NCBI GenBank assembly: GCA_021778375.1
Contig: JAJYCM010000098.1
Coordinates: 1 to 8,905 of the forward strand
Direction: 5' to 3'
Source of the DNA: Bacteroidota bacterium
GTDB taxonomy: Bacteria > Bacteroidota > Ignavibacteria > Ignavibacteriales > Ignavibacteriaceae
Length of the DNA stretch: 8,905 nucleotides
Shown here: positions 1-7,312 of the stretch, piece after piece
Position numbering within the stretch: position 1 is the stretch's first letter
How the letters are laid out: each line of letters opens with the position of its first letter
The notes under the pieces: generated by a model
Databases searched by the model: none
Told to the model about the DNA's origin: nothing
Seen by the model: only the letters and a program-made list of their open reading frames with translations
Program-made: the position numbers and the translations under genes

Positions 1-1534
1 ATTTAACAACTTCCTTACTGATTTCACTATCCACATTAATTACCGTTAACGCTTTTTTGCCAACGTCTAATCTACCCAAAGAAAGCCCGGCAATATTAAT
101 ATTCGCTTCGGCTAAAATTTTGCCGACTTTTGCAAGCATACCCGGTTTGTCAATATTTGCATAGAAAAGCATGTTCCCTTCCGGATTTAACTCCAGATGA
201 AATTCGTCTATATGCACAACTCTAATTTCGTTATTTCCAAAAACAGTTCCAGCAAGCATTCGGGTTTCTTTATCGGTAATAAATTCCACAGCCATTAAGT
301 TCGTGTAATTTGAATTTGCGCCAGATTTAGTTTCATTCAATTTTATTCCCATTTCCTTTGCAAGAAATGGTGCGTTAATCAGGTTAACTCCCGCGGTCAT
401 CTTTTTTGATAAAAATCCTTTTAAAACTGCAGTAGACAGTAATGTCATTGATGAATGAAGAAGCTCACCGCTGTAATTAATGTTTATCTTTTTTAGTTGA
501 CCTTTATTTAATTGCGAATGAAGTGTTCCTAAATTTTCCGCAAGCTTTACGTAAGGAATTAATTCTTTACTTCCGGCTGATTCAACGGCGGCGGCATTTA
601 CTGCACCGCGGACACCTTTTTGATTGAACATGTCAACCATTTGTTCTGCAATTTGTACGGCTACTTTCTCCTGCGCTTCATCAGTAGATGCTCCAAGATG
701 AGGAGTCGTTACAACTTTTGGGTGCTGGATTAATGCTCCCGAAAAATCCGGTGGTTCTTTTGTATAAACATCTAACGCTGCAGCAGACACTTTGCCCGAA
801 TTCAAAGCATTAACTAAAGCTTCTTCATTTATAATTCCTCCTCGAGCGCAATTTATTAACTTAACTCCGTCTTTACATTTTTGAAGAGTCTCATCGGACA
901 ATAAATTTTTTGTCTCTTCACTTAACGGAACATGAACAGTAATTACATCTGAAGTTTTAAATACAGTTTCAAGATCAACAAGTGAAACACTTATCTTTGC
1001 AGCCATCTCTTCGGATAAAACCGGATCATAACCAATAACCGTCATTCCAAAAGCTCTGGACCGAACGGCGACTTCCCGCCCTATTTTTCCAAGTCCAATT
1101 ACCCCAAGTGTTTTACCTGATAATTCCGTTCCGCTGAATTTCTTTCTTTCCCACTTTCCAGCCCGCAATGATTGGTTTGATTGAGCTATGTTTCTGCACA
1201 TTGAAAGCATCAATGCCATTGTGTGCTCTGCCGTAGAAATTGTATTTCCGCCGGGAGTATTCATAACAATAATTCCTTTGCGAGTAGCCGCTTCAAGATT
1301 AATATTATCAACACCGGCGCCCGCTCTTCCTATAACTTCCATATTATCCATTAATTCAATTAAGTCCGGAGTTACTTGCGTATCGCTTCTTACCACCATT
1401 CCGTGAAATTCTTTTATTACTTTTTGAATTTCTTCTTTCGGCATACCGGGTTTATAAGTAACTTCAAAACCAGCTTTCTCCAAAATACCTGCACACTTTT
1501 TATCAACGGCATCTGTTATAATAATTTTTTTCAT
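1..1534 (-). CDS. serA: D-3-phosphoglycerate dehydrogenase, long form (C-terminus cut by window edge)
   Basis: This enzyme oxidises 3-phosphoglycerate to 3-phosphohydroxypyruvate with NAD, the first committed step of serine synthesis in the cytosol. The 511 residues read from the sequence contain an N-terminal substrate-domain half with GRAGAGVDN at 69-77, the Rossmann motif GLGKIG at 147-152, and the catalytic trio Arg231 (NCARGG), Glu260 (KEP) and His279 (PHLGAS). An intervening (ASB-type) domain follows, and then a C-terminal ACT domain from about 445 (YANIDKPGMLAKVG, then NIAGLSLGR). Long-form enzymes run to about 525-530 residues, so only some 15 are missing. The ACT domain suggests regulation by serine, as known for this family; that is inferred. 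The ATG start has GGAG about 5 bases upstream. The gene lies 43 bases after trxA and is probably co-transcribed with it. No serC is seen nearby, but the downstream side lies outside the window. Confidence 0.96.
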   Translation of the reverse strand, partial: MKKIIITDAVDKKCAGILEKAGFEVTYKPGMPKEEIQKVIKEFHGMVVRSDTQVTPDLIELMDNMEVIGRAGAGVDNINLEAATRKGIIVMNTPGGNTISTAEHTMALMLSMCRNIAQSNQSLRAGKWERKKFSGTELSGKTLGVIGLGKIGREVAVRSRAFGMTVIGYDPVLSEEMAAKISVSLVDLETVFKTSDVITVHVPLSEETKNLLSDETLQKCKDGVKLINCARGGIINEEALVNALNSGKVSAAALDVYTKEPPDFSGALIQHPKVVTTPHLGASTDEAQEKVAVQIAEQMVDMFNQKGVRGAVNAAAVESAGSKELIPYVKLAENLGTLHSQLNKGQLKKININYSGELLHSSMTLLSTAVLKGFLSKKMTAGVNLINAPFLAKEMGIKLNETKSGANSNYTNLMAVEFITDKETRMLAGTVFGNNEIRVVHIDEFHLELNPEGNMLFYANIDKPGMLAKVGKILAEANINIAGLSLGRLDVGKKALTVINVDSEISKEVVK

Positions 1535-1577
1535 GGTTCTCCAACGATTTTATCAATTAGAAATTGTAAGAAATTTT

Positions 1578-1898
1578 TTATAGAACGGCTTTTAGTTTAT
1601 TTACGATTTGAGCTTTCGGAACCGCCCCGATTATAGTTTCTTTAACCATCCCGTCTTTGAATATTAACAGAGTAGGAATGCTCCGAACGCCATATTTTAT
1701 AGATGTCTGCTGGTTATTATCTACATCTAACTTACCTATTTTCAGTTTACCGGAATATTCAATAGCTAATTCCTCAACAATAGGAGCTATCATTCTGCAT
1801 GGACCGCACCACACGGCCCAAAAATCTATTAACACTGGTTTATCAGATTTAATAACTTCAGTATCAAAATTTTCATCTGTAATTGTAATTGGCTTCAT
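1578..1898 (-). CDS. trxA: thioredoxin
   Basis: This is a small cytosolic dithiol-disulfide oxidoreductase that reduces protein disulfides, for example in ribonucleotide reductase and peroxiredoxins, and is itself recycled by thioredoxin reductase. At 106 residues it has the usual single-domain length. The active site WCGPC is at residues 30-34, the buried Asp is Asp25 (in IDFWA), and the cis-proline loop is SIPTLLIF with Pro75. There is no signal peptide. The ATG start is preceded by AAGGA at good spacing. It begins 15 bases after the reductase gene stops and ends 43 bases before serA, so all three probably share one transcript. From memory, a dnaE-trxA linkage also occurs in Bacteroidota genomes; here the reductase gene and a repeat element lie between the two. 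Confidence 0.97.
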   Translation of the reverse strand: MKPITITDENFDTEVIKSDKPVLIDFWAVWCGPCRMIAPIVEELAIEYSGKLKIGKLDVDNNQQTSIKYGVRSIPTLLIFKDGMVKETIIGAVPKAQIVNKLKAVL

Positions 1899-1913
1899 TT
1901 TATCCTTCTTAAA

Positions 1914-2756
1914 TTAAATATTAATTGATTTGTCCTGTGGTTCTCCTTGACCGATAAAATTTACTACATCTTCACCGCCATCCGCATGAATTAACCCACC
2001 GGAAATCCATTCGCCTCCCTCTTTACAAAGAAGCGAAATAACTTTTGCCACATCTTGAGGTGTAGTTAAACGGGAGCGGGGATTTTTCCTTCTCGCTACT
2101 TCTATCATCGATATATTACCGGGAATTTTTCTTAATGCAGGTGTATCAGTGACTCCTGCCATTATTGGATTAACAGATACTTCCATAAAACCAAGTTCAC
2201 TTGAAAGCTGACGGCAATGAGATTCAAGTGCAGCTTTGGCTGCGGAAACTGCACCATAAGCCGGTATTGCCGAATGCCCACCTGAACTGGTCATTGCAAA
2301 TATTCTGGCTTTATTCGCCAGTAGATTATTCATTACCAAATCCTGCGCCCAGTAAACCAAAGAATTTGCCATTACATCCATGGTCATTTCCATTTGCGGC
2401 TTGGTTAACGGTTGCTCACCCGGCTGTGGAATGAAAGGTTTTAATGAACCGAATGCAAGAGAATGCATTAAAACTTTTATAATAGGTTTCCCATTTGATA
2501 GCTTTGTTAGCTCAGATATAATTTCTTTTCTTTTAATATCGTCGGCTGCATTAACATTAAAAAAAAGAGATTTTGAACCGGTTGATTTTATATGACTCAA
2601 AATCCTATCTACATTAGACATCGTTGCCTGACGATCAAGATGAATGCCTACAATGTTAAAACCATCCTCGGCTAATTTTAGTGAAGTTGCTTCGCCAAAC
2701 CCTGAAGAAGCGCCAAGAATAACTGCCCAGAAATTTTTATTGTCATTTGCGTCCAT
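1914..2756 (-). CDS. short-chain dehydrogenase/reductase of the FabI/FabL (enoyl-ACP reductase) type
   Basis: This is a 280-residue Rossmann-fold NAD(P)H oxidoreductase. The nucleotide motif is GASSGFG at residues 15-21. The catalytic pair is Tyr167 and Lys174, spaced Y-x6-K, which is the spacing of enoyl-ACP reductases rather than the Y-x3-K of classical SDRs. The context AIPAYGAVSAAKAALE strongly resembles FabI (AIPNYNVMGLAKASLE), and MHSLAFG at 97-103 matches the FabI HSIAFA segment. The DTPAL-x2-IPG stretch at 204-213 and the C-terminal HADGG (257-261) look more like Bacillus FabL. FabI's Tyr146 position is a Ser here. The likely reaction is reduction of an enoyl thioester in fatty-acid synthesis, but the substrate is inferred; another SDR activity is possible. 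It is probably the first gene of the transcript with trxA and serA. Its ATG has a modest AAGG site upstream. Confidence 0.8.
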   Translation of the reverse strand: MDANDNKNFWAVILGASSGFGEATSLKLAEDGFNIVGIHLDRQATMSNVDRILSHIKSTGSKSLFFNVNAADDIKRKEIISELTKLSNGKPIIKVLMHSLAFGSLKPFIPQPGEQPLTKPQMEMTMDVMANSLVYWAQDLVMNNLLANKARIFAMTSSGGHSAIPAYGAVSAAKAALESHCRQLSSELGFMEVSVNPIMAGVTDTPALRKIPGNISMIEVARRKNPRSRLTTPQDVAKVISLLCKEGGEWISGGLIHADGGEDVVNFIGQGEPQDKSINI

Positions 2757-2788
2757 CTTTAGCCTTATTTGTTATAAAATCGGAAGGG

Positions 2789-2819
2789 TAAAATTACGAA
2801 ATCGAAGCCTGTCACACAA
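2789..2819 (-). promoter_or_regulatory. possible Bacteroidota-type promoter for the reductase-trxA-serA operon
   Basis: On the minus strand, TTG (2817-2819) is followed after 20 bases by TAATTTTA (2789-2796). The Bacteroidota consensus is TTTG or TTG near -33 and TAnnTTTG near -7, so only the last base of the downstream box differs. It would give a leader of roughly 25-30 bases before the ATG at 2756. In such AT-rich DNA a chance match is possible. Confidence 0.3.
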
Positions 2820-2907
2820 TACGAAAATCTTTATTGGTGAAATTCATCATGCGAAAAATTATTGATGAAATTCTTCAGTAACCCACTTTACGCACCCTTG
2901 TGAAATT

Positions 2908-3096
2908 GGAGTAGTGGAGTAGTGGAGTAGTGGAATTAAGCGAATTTCCTATTACTGCAATGTGTCATTTCGAAGGAGTCAGCGACTGAGAAATCCCATG
3001 TTCAATTCGACTTTCTATGCTATACATGGGATTTCTCCTCCCTGTCGGTCGTCGAAATGACAATTTTTTCCCATTATTCCATTACTCCACTACTCC
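2908..3096. repeat. nested inverted repeat element with GGAGTAGT-type outer arms
   Basis: The outer left arm (2908-2939) is three perfect GGAGTAGT units plus GGAATTAA on the plus strand. The outer right arm (3073-3096) has three matching units on the minus strand (GGAGTAGT, GGAGTAAT, GGAATAAT). Inside them are two 38-base inner arms (2963-3000 and 3025-3062) that are inverted copies: the outer 11 bases (TGTCATTTCGA) and inner 12 bases (AGAAATCCCATG) match exactly, and the central 15 bases differ. The loop is 24 bases. The layout resembles dispersed palindromic (BIME- or MITE-like) repeats. No protein is encoded in it. The right arm ends 4 bases from the dnaE stop codon. Confidence 0.9.
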
Positions 3097-3100
3097 CCCC

Positions 3101-6100
3101 TTACCTCTTCCCCGTAAAGGTTATTGAATCCTCCCCAAGCACCTCGTTTATTGCATTAACAAAATCATTCGATATCTTTACCCGGTAATCTTTTAGAAAG
3201 AATAGTTGTTGCTTTGAACCGTTGTTAGCCAGGCTAATGTACACCGGGATATTTCCTCTATGATTTTCAAGAACGGACTTTAAGGCGATAATTTTTTCCA
3301 CAGAGCCGGTAGTCGAATCTATCGCAATGTTTATACTCTCCGTAAATCTTTCACGCGCCGATTCAAGCGGAATTACATCATCAATTTGAATTTTAATTGC
3401 ATCGCCGCTGCTCTCCGGTTTTCCAATAATAAATACGCATTCTTCTTCGCTTAAATATTTTCCGTACTTATCATACGTTTTTGAAAATACCAAAGCTTCA
3501 CATGAACCGGAAAAATCATCTAGTGTTAAAAATGCCATTAATTTTCCGGCTTTATCTATTTTTGTTTCGAGAGATGTTATAACACCGCATGCTCTTACAG
3601 AATCAACCTTTTGCTCTTCTAATTCTTCTGTTTCTCCAAGATGAATTGTAGCGAATGATCGAAATTCAACTTCATATTTTTGAAGAGGATGACCGGTTAC
3701 ATAAAATCCGATAACCTCTCTCTCTCTTGCTAATTTTTCTTTTTCCGACCAAGGTTTGATATCAGGAAGTTTTGGCTCCGAAATTTTCATCACTTCCTCC
3801 GCACTTCCGAATAAACTGTTCTCAGACGAGCTTTGGAATTGTGCCGCTTTGTGACCAAACTCTAATGCACTTTCAACCGCTTCAAATAATTGTGCCCTAT
3901 TTTGGTTGGTGTTATCGAAAGCCCCTGCAATTACTAAGCCTTCCAGCGTTCGCTTATTTACAAGTCGTGTATCAACGTTAGAGCAAAAATCATAAATGCT
4001 TGTAAAATCTCTTTTCAATTTATTTCTTGAGCGAATAATTTCTTCTACCGCATTGATACCCACGTTTTTTATTGCAGACATTCCAAACCTAATTTTCTCT
4101 TCAACAACATCAAATGAGACCGTAGGATTATTTACGTCAGGCGGCAGTACTTCGATCTTTAGCTTTCGGCAGTCTTCTAAAAAGTTTGAGACTTTGTTTT
4201 TGTTACCGAATTCGTTTGTTAAGTTGGCTGCCAAAAACTCTGCAGTGTAATGGGCTTTCAAATAAGCCGTTTGGTATGCAACATAGCTATAAGCAACCGA
4301 GTGGCTCTTATTGAAACCATAGTTTGCAAACTTATCTATCGCATCAAAAATTTCTTCTGCAATTTTTTGGGGAATTGAATTTTCTCCGGCGCCTTGCACA
4401 AACTTTGTTTTTTGCTGCGCCATTGCAAGCAAATCTTTTTTCCCCATCGCGCGGCGAAGAATATCAGCTTCCGCAAGACTCATACCGCCAACTTTATTGG
4501 CGATCTGGATTACTTGTTCTTGATATACAATAATTCCATAAGTCTCTTTTAATATCGGTTCAAGTATAGGATGAAGATATTTTACTTCCTTTACTCCGTA
4601 TTTCCGGTCGATAAAATCATCTATAAATTCCATTGGACCGGGGCGATAAAGAGCATTCATTGCAGATAAATCGCTTATACTCCTTGGTTTAAGCTTCTTT
4701 AAATACTCGCGCATTGATCCCGATTCAAACTGGAATATACCGGTCGTCTGTCCTTTCCAGAAAAGTTGAAAGGTTTTCTCATCATTCAGCGGAATGTTAT
4801 CGATGTCAATTTCTACACTGTGATTTTTTTTGATTAAACTTAAAGCATCACGAATAATTGTTAAAGTACGGAGTCCGAGAAAATCCATTTTCAACAAACC
4901 GGCGCCTTCAATTTCTTTCATGTTGAATTGTGTTACGATATCGTTTTGTGATACCGCATTTGCAAGAGGGACATAATTACTGACATCGTCGGGAGTTATA
5001 ACTACTCCGGCAGCATGTTTGGATGCATTGCGGTTCATTCCTTCTAAAACTTTTGCGTACTTTATTAAATTTACTATATCCGTTTCTTTCGAATCTTTTA
5101 CCCATTTTAATTCCGGAACTTCTTTTAGAGCTTGTTCAATGGTGAAAACTTTTCCGAACTTTGAAGGAATAAACTTTGTAATTTTGTTAACTGTCGGAAT
5201 CGGTATCTTCAAAACACGTGCAACATCGCGAATAACCGCCTTTGATGATAACCTGTTAAACGTTATTATCTGGCTGACACAGTTTGAACCATATTTATTC
5301 CGTACGTAATCAATAACATCGCCGCGTTTATCATCAGCAAAATCTACGTCTATATCGGGCATAGACTTTCTTGACGGATTTAGAAATCTCTCAAATAATA
5401 AATTATATTCAAGAGGGTTTATGTTTGTAATTCCAAGCGCATACGCAACAAGACTTCCGGCAGCGCTTCCTCTACCGGGTCCCACGGGGATGTTCATTTT
5501 TTTTGATGAGTTAATAAAATCCTGCACAATTAAAAAGTAACCAGCAAATCCCATCTGCTTAATTGTAGCTATCTCAAACTTAAATCGCTCTTCAACCTCG
5601 GCATTGATGTTTTTAATTTTCCTTTCCAATCCTTCTCTTGCAAGAAGTTCCATGTAATCATCCAAAGATTTTGCCGGTGAATCTTGGGGAATCGGAAATT
5701 TCGGGAAAAGGTATCCGCTCGATTCAATTTTTAGATCAATCTTAGATTCAATCTCCAGAGTATTTTCAATAGCACCTTTATAATTCTTGAAAAGTTTTTT
5801 CATCTCATCGGCAGACTTAAAGTAAACCTGGTCTGTACCGTAACGAAGTTGACGGTAATCCGTACCGTTTTTATCCGATAGAAGAAGAAGTATGTTATGG
5901 GCGATTGCGTGATCCGGTTCAATATAATGGCAATCGTTGGTTGCGACTAATTTTATTCCCAACTCTTTTGAAAGTTTGGGCATCCCTTCAAGAACATTTT
6001 TCTCTACATCCATGTTGTGATCTTGAATTTCCAGGTAGAAGTCTTCCTCAAAAATATCTTTATAAGTTTTAGCAACTTCACGGGCTTTATCAAAATTACC

Positions 6101-6592
6101 GTTCACTAAATGTGTAGCCACAACACCGCCTGCGCAAGCTGAACTGCAAACTAAACCATCTCGATATTGACGTAAAAGTTCAAGATCAATCCTCGGTTTG
6201 TAATAAAATCCTTCTGTATATCCTAGTGTAGAAAGCTTCGATAAATTTTTATAACCTTCATTATTTTTAGCAAGAAGGATTAGATGATTATAATGCTTTG
6301 CTCTTTTTTTACTTCCTGCCTGTCCGTTAGGTAGACTTCCATCTTCAGATTTGCCTCTATCGGTACGGCTTCCTTCAGAAACCACATAAGCTTCCATACC
6401 AACTATAGGTTTGATTCCTTCTTTAATTGCTTTTCTATAAAACTCGGCAATACCGTACATGACCCCGTGATCGGTAAGAGCAACGGCTTTCATATCGTTT
6501 TTCTTAGCAGCTTCGATTAAGCTGTCGACAGTACAAGCTCCGTCTTGTAAACTGTAATGTGTATGATTATGTAAATGAATAAAATCCGACAT
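3101..6592 (-). CDS. dnaE: DNA polymerase III subunit alpha
   Basis: This is the catalytic subunit of the replicative DNA polymerase, 1163 residues, a normal length for DnaE. The N-terminal PHP domain (about 1-280) keeps likely metal ligands: H8 and H10 (HLHNH), D41-H42, E67, H100/H103, D220 and H222. It may therefore be catalytically active; this is inferred. The polymerase core has GPGRGSAAGS (371-380) and the catalytic Asps D413 and D415 (PDIDVDF) and D570 (LKMDFLGLRTL), with YRPGPM at 649-654. ENSLF at 924-928 resembles the internal clamp-binding motif (Qxx[LM]F, here with Glu for Gln). An OB-fold follows at about 998-1075. Residues 85-94 (GSLPNGQAGS) look like a repeat-derived insertion in a PHP loop. 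The ATG has no clear Shine-Dalgarno site. The gene ends next to a nested inverted repeat. Confidence 0.98.
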   Translation of the reverse strand: MSDFIHLHNHTHYSLQDGACTVDSLIEAAKKNDMKAVALTDHGVMYGIAEFYRKAIKEGIKPIVGMEAYVVSEGSRTDRGKSEDGSLPNGQAGSKKRAKHYNHLILLAKNNEGYKNLSKLSTLGYTEGFYYKPRIDLELLRQYRDGLVCSSACAGGVVATHLVNGNFDKAREVAKTYKDIFEEDFYLEIQDHNMDVEKNVLEGMPKLSKELGIKLVATNDCHYIEPDHAIAHNILLLLSDKNGTDYRQLRYGTDQVYFKSADEMKKLFKNYKGAIENTLEIESKIDLKIESSGYLFPKFPIPQDSPAKSLDDYMELLAREGLERKIKNINAEVEERFKFEIATIKQMGFAGYFLIVQDFINSSKKMNIPVGPGRGSAAGSLVAYALGITNINPLEYNLLFERFLNPSRKSMPDIDVDFADDKRGDVIDYVRNKYGSNCVSQIITFNRLSSKAVIRDVARVLKIPIPTVNKITKFIPSKFGKVFTIEQALKEVPELKWVKDSKETDIVNLIKYAKVLEGMNRNASKHAAGVVITPDDVSNYVPLANAVSQNDIVTQFNMKEIEGAGLLKMDFLGLRTLTIIRDALSLIKKNHSVEIDIDNIPLNDEKTFQLFWKGQTTGIFQFESGSMREYLKKLKPRSISDLSAMNALYRPGPMEFIDDFIDRKYGVKEVKYLHPILEPILKETYGIIVYQEQVIQIANKVGGMSLAEADILRRAMGKKDLLAMAQQKTKFVQGAGENSIPQKIAEEIFDAIDKFANYGFNKSHSVAYSYVAYQTAYLKAHYTAEFLAANLTNEFGNKNKVSNFLEDCRKLKIEVLPPDVNNPTVSFDVVEEKIRFGMSAIKNVGINAVEEIIRSRNKLKRDFTSIYDFCSNVDTRLVNKRTLEGLVIAGAFDNTNQNRAQLFEAVESALEFGHKAAQFQSSSENSLFGSAEEVMKISEPKLPDIKPWSEKEKLAREREVIGFYVTGHPLQKYEVEFRSFATIHLGETEELEEQKVDSVRACGVITSLETKIDKAGKLMAFLTLDDFSGSCEALVFSKTYDKYGKYLSEEECVFIIGKPESSGDAIKIQIDDVIPLESARERFTESINIAIDSTTGSVEKIIALKSVLENHRGNIPVYISLANNGSKQQLFFLKDYRVKISNDFVNAINEVLGEDSITFTGKR
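6311..6340. repeat. small palindromic repeat inserted in frame within dnaE
   Basis: An 18-base segment (6317-6334) lies between two exact copies of ACTTCC (6311-6316 and 6335-6340), an arrangement like a target duplication. The insert plus one copy is 24 bases, or eight codons, and adds LPNGQAG-containing residues to DnaE without breaking the frame. Its ends form an imperfect inverted repeat (CTGCCT against AGGTAG). The TGCCTGtcCG portion resembles motifs in the repeat at 7889-8071. Confidence 0.6.
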
Positions 6593-6879
6593 AAAATTTT
6601 TTGTGTGCTTTGGTGAGGAAGAACTATTTACCGCTTCAATATTACTGAATTAATAAAAGAAAAAACAGATTGAAAGTTTGAAATTATTTTTTAAGTGATA
6701 TAATTGTTCTGTAACTTTGCCTTAATTAACATCCGGATGCCTGTGGAGATGAATTACCGGGTTCCAGCGGAAAATACTTGTAATATTTCGGTTTCGATTT
6801 TCTGATTGGCGATTTGATAATGAGATTGATTTTTATAAAATAGATGCTTACTTTTTATCGGAAAATATCTGAGAGGGTT
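6593..6879. other. divergent intergenic region between dnaE and the toxin-antitoxin block
   Basis: I see no gene here. It should hold the dnaE promoter (minus strand) and a promoter for the plus-strand block, but neither is clear. A 10-base perfect palindrome CATCCGGATG lies at 6730-6739. TATAAT at 6699-6704 is consensus-like on the plus strand, but its best -35 box (TTGAAA, 6678-6683) is only 15 bases upstream and the predicted leader would be about 170 bases. Confidence 0.5.
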
Positions 6880-7008
6880 ATGACTTACACAATTATCCAT
6901 GAAAAAGTTAGCAACACCTCACTTCCCAAGGGATATTTCTATGCGCATATTCCTCCCCTTGATTTATCTACACATGACTTAGATATTGACGGTAAAAAAA
7001 ACTGCTGA
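6880..7008 (+). pseudogene. truncated HicB-like antitoxin remnant
   Basis: This is a 42-residue frame starting at an ATG two bases after GAGAGGG. It begins MTYTIIHEKV and continues with GYFYAHIPPLDLSTHDLDI, which resembles the N-terminal half of HicB-family antitoxins (a beta-strand, then GY-x-A-x-P, then a T-x-G-like turn). A typical member would continue with a helix of the type (A/K)xAAEDLI and more. Here the frame stops right after an A8 run (6994-7001). Removing one A gives ...DGKKTAEDLLKIM, exactly the helix expected, and reads on into mntA. The gene therefore appears frameshifted, and its C-terminal part is replaced by the mntA start. No HicA toxin is visible. The family call is from pattern memory and is moderate; it might instead be a short leader peptide. 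Confidence 0.5.
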
Positions 7009-7024
7009 GGATTTGTTAAAAATT

Positions 7025-7312
7025 ATGTCTTTAACTAAACTTAAAAAATATAAAAAGGATATTTTGAAAATTGCATCCTTGCACGGAGCAAAAAATATTA
7101 AAGTGTTTGGTTCTGTTGCAAGGGGAGAACAAAATCAAAACAGTGATATTGATTTTGTTGTAGAAATGGAAAAAGGGAAAACTGTTTTGAATAGAATAGC
7201 ATTGATGCAAGATTTAAAAAAATTGTTGGGTCAAGAAGTTGATGTTGTTACTTACAAATCTTTAAGAGAAAAAATTAAACACGATATTATTAAAGACGCC
7301 GTTGAATTATGA
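7025..7312 (+). CDS. mntA: MntA-type minimal nucleotidyltransferase antitoxin
   Basis: This is a 95-residue nucleotidyltransferase of the MNT family. The signature is GSVARG at residues 29-34 followed by SDID at 40-43, giving metal-binding Asp41 and Asp43; a third acidic residue is probably Asp73 in EVDVVT. In characterised type VII systems MntA transfers AMP to the tyrosine of the HepT RX4HXY motif and so silences the toxin. I chose the ATG at 7025, which gives the usual family length and N-terminus. An upstream TTG at 6986 would add 13 residues that look like the decayed HicB helix instead. The stop overlaps the hepT start (ATGA), which implies translational coupling. Base composition looks more AT-rich than the flanking genes, in keeping with transfer. 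Confidence 0.92.
   Translation: MSLTKLKKYKKDILKIASLHGAKNIKVFGSVARGEQNQNSDIDFVVEMEKGKTVLNRIALMQDLKKLLGQEVDVVTYKSLREKIKHDIIKDAVEL

Larger units (their letters stand above)
2757..3100. other. intergenic gap between dnaE and the reductase gene, repeat-bearing
   Basis: I see no gene in these 344 bases. The half next to dnaE (2908-3096) is a nested inverted repeat, listed separately. The half next to the reductase gene holds a possible promoter (2789-2819) and a small imperfect hairpin with arms at 2839-2849 and 2863-2873 (11 pairs, one mismatch, 13-base loop). No hairpin followed by a T-run is visible on the minus strand, so a classical terminator for dnaE is not evident. Confidence 0.7.

Noticed and set aside
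1188..2865. Plus-strand frames opposite serA, trxA and the reductase gene
   Set aside because: They lie antisense to three genes with clear family motifs and have no features of their own.
2963..3062. Rho-independent terminator for dnaE
   Set aside because: The inverted repeat is long with a 24-base loop, and no T-run follows it on the minus strand.
3772..5309. Several plus-strand frames of 69-96 codons opposite dnaE
   Set aside because: They are antisense shadows of a well-supported 1163-residue gene.
6670..6704. Sigma70-like promoter (TTGAAA and TATAAT) on the plus strand
   Set aside because: The spacings are 15 or 23 bases, the region is very AT-rich, the leader would be about 170 bases, and the host group may not use this consensus.
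6986..7024. Upstream TTG start for mntA
   Set aside because: It would add 13 residues that match the expected continuation of the HicB-like remnant, while the ATG at 7025 gives the normal MntA length.
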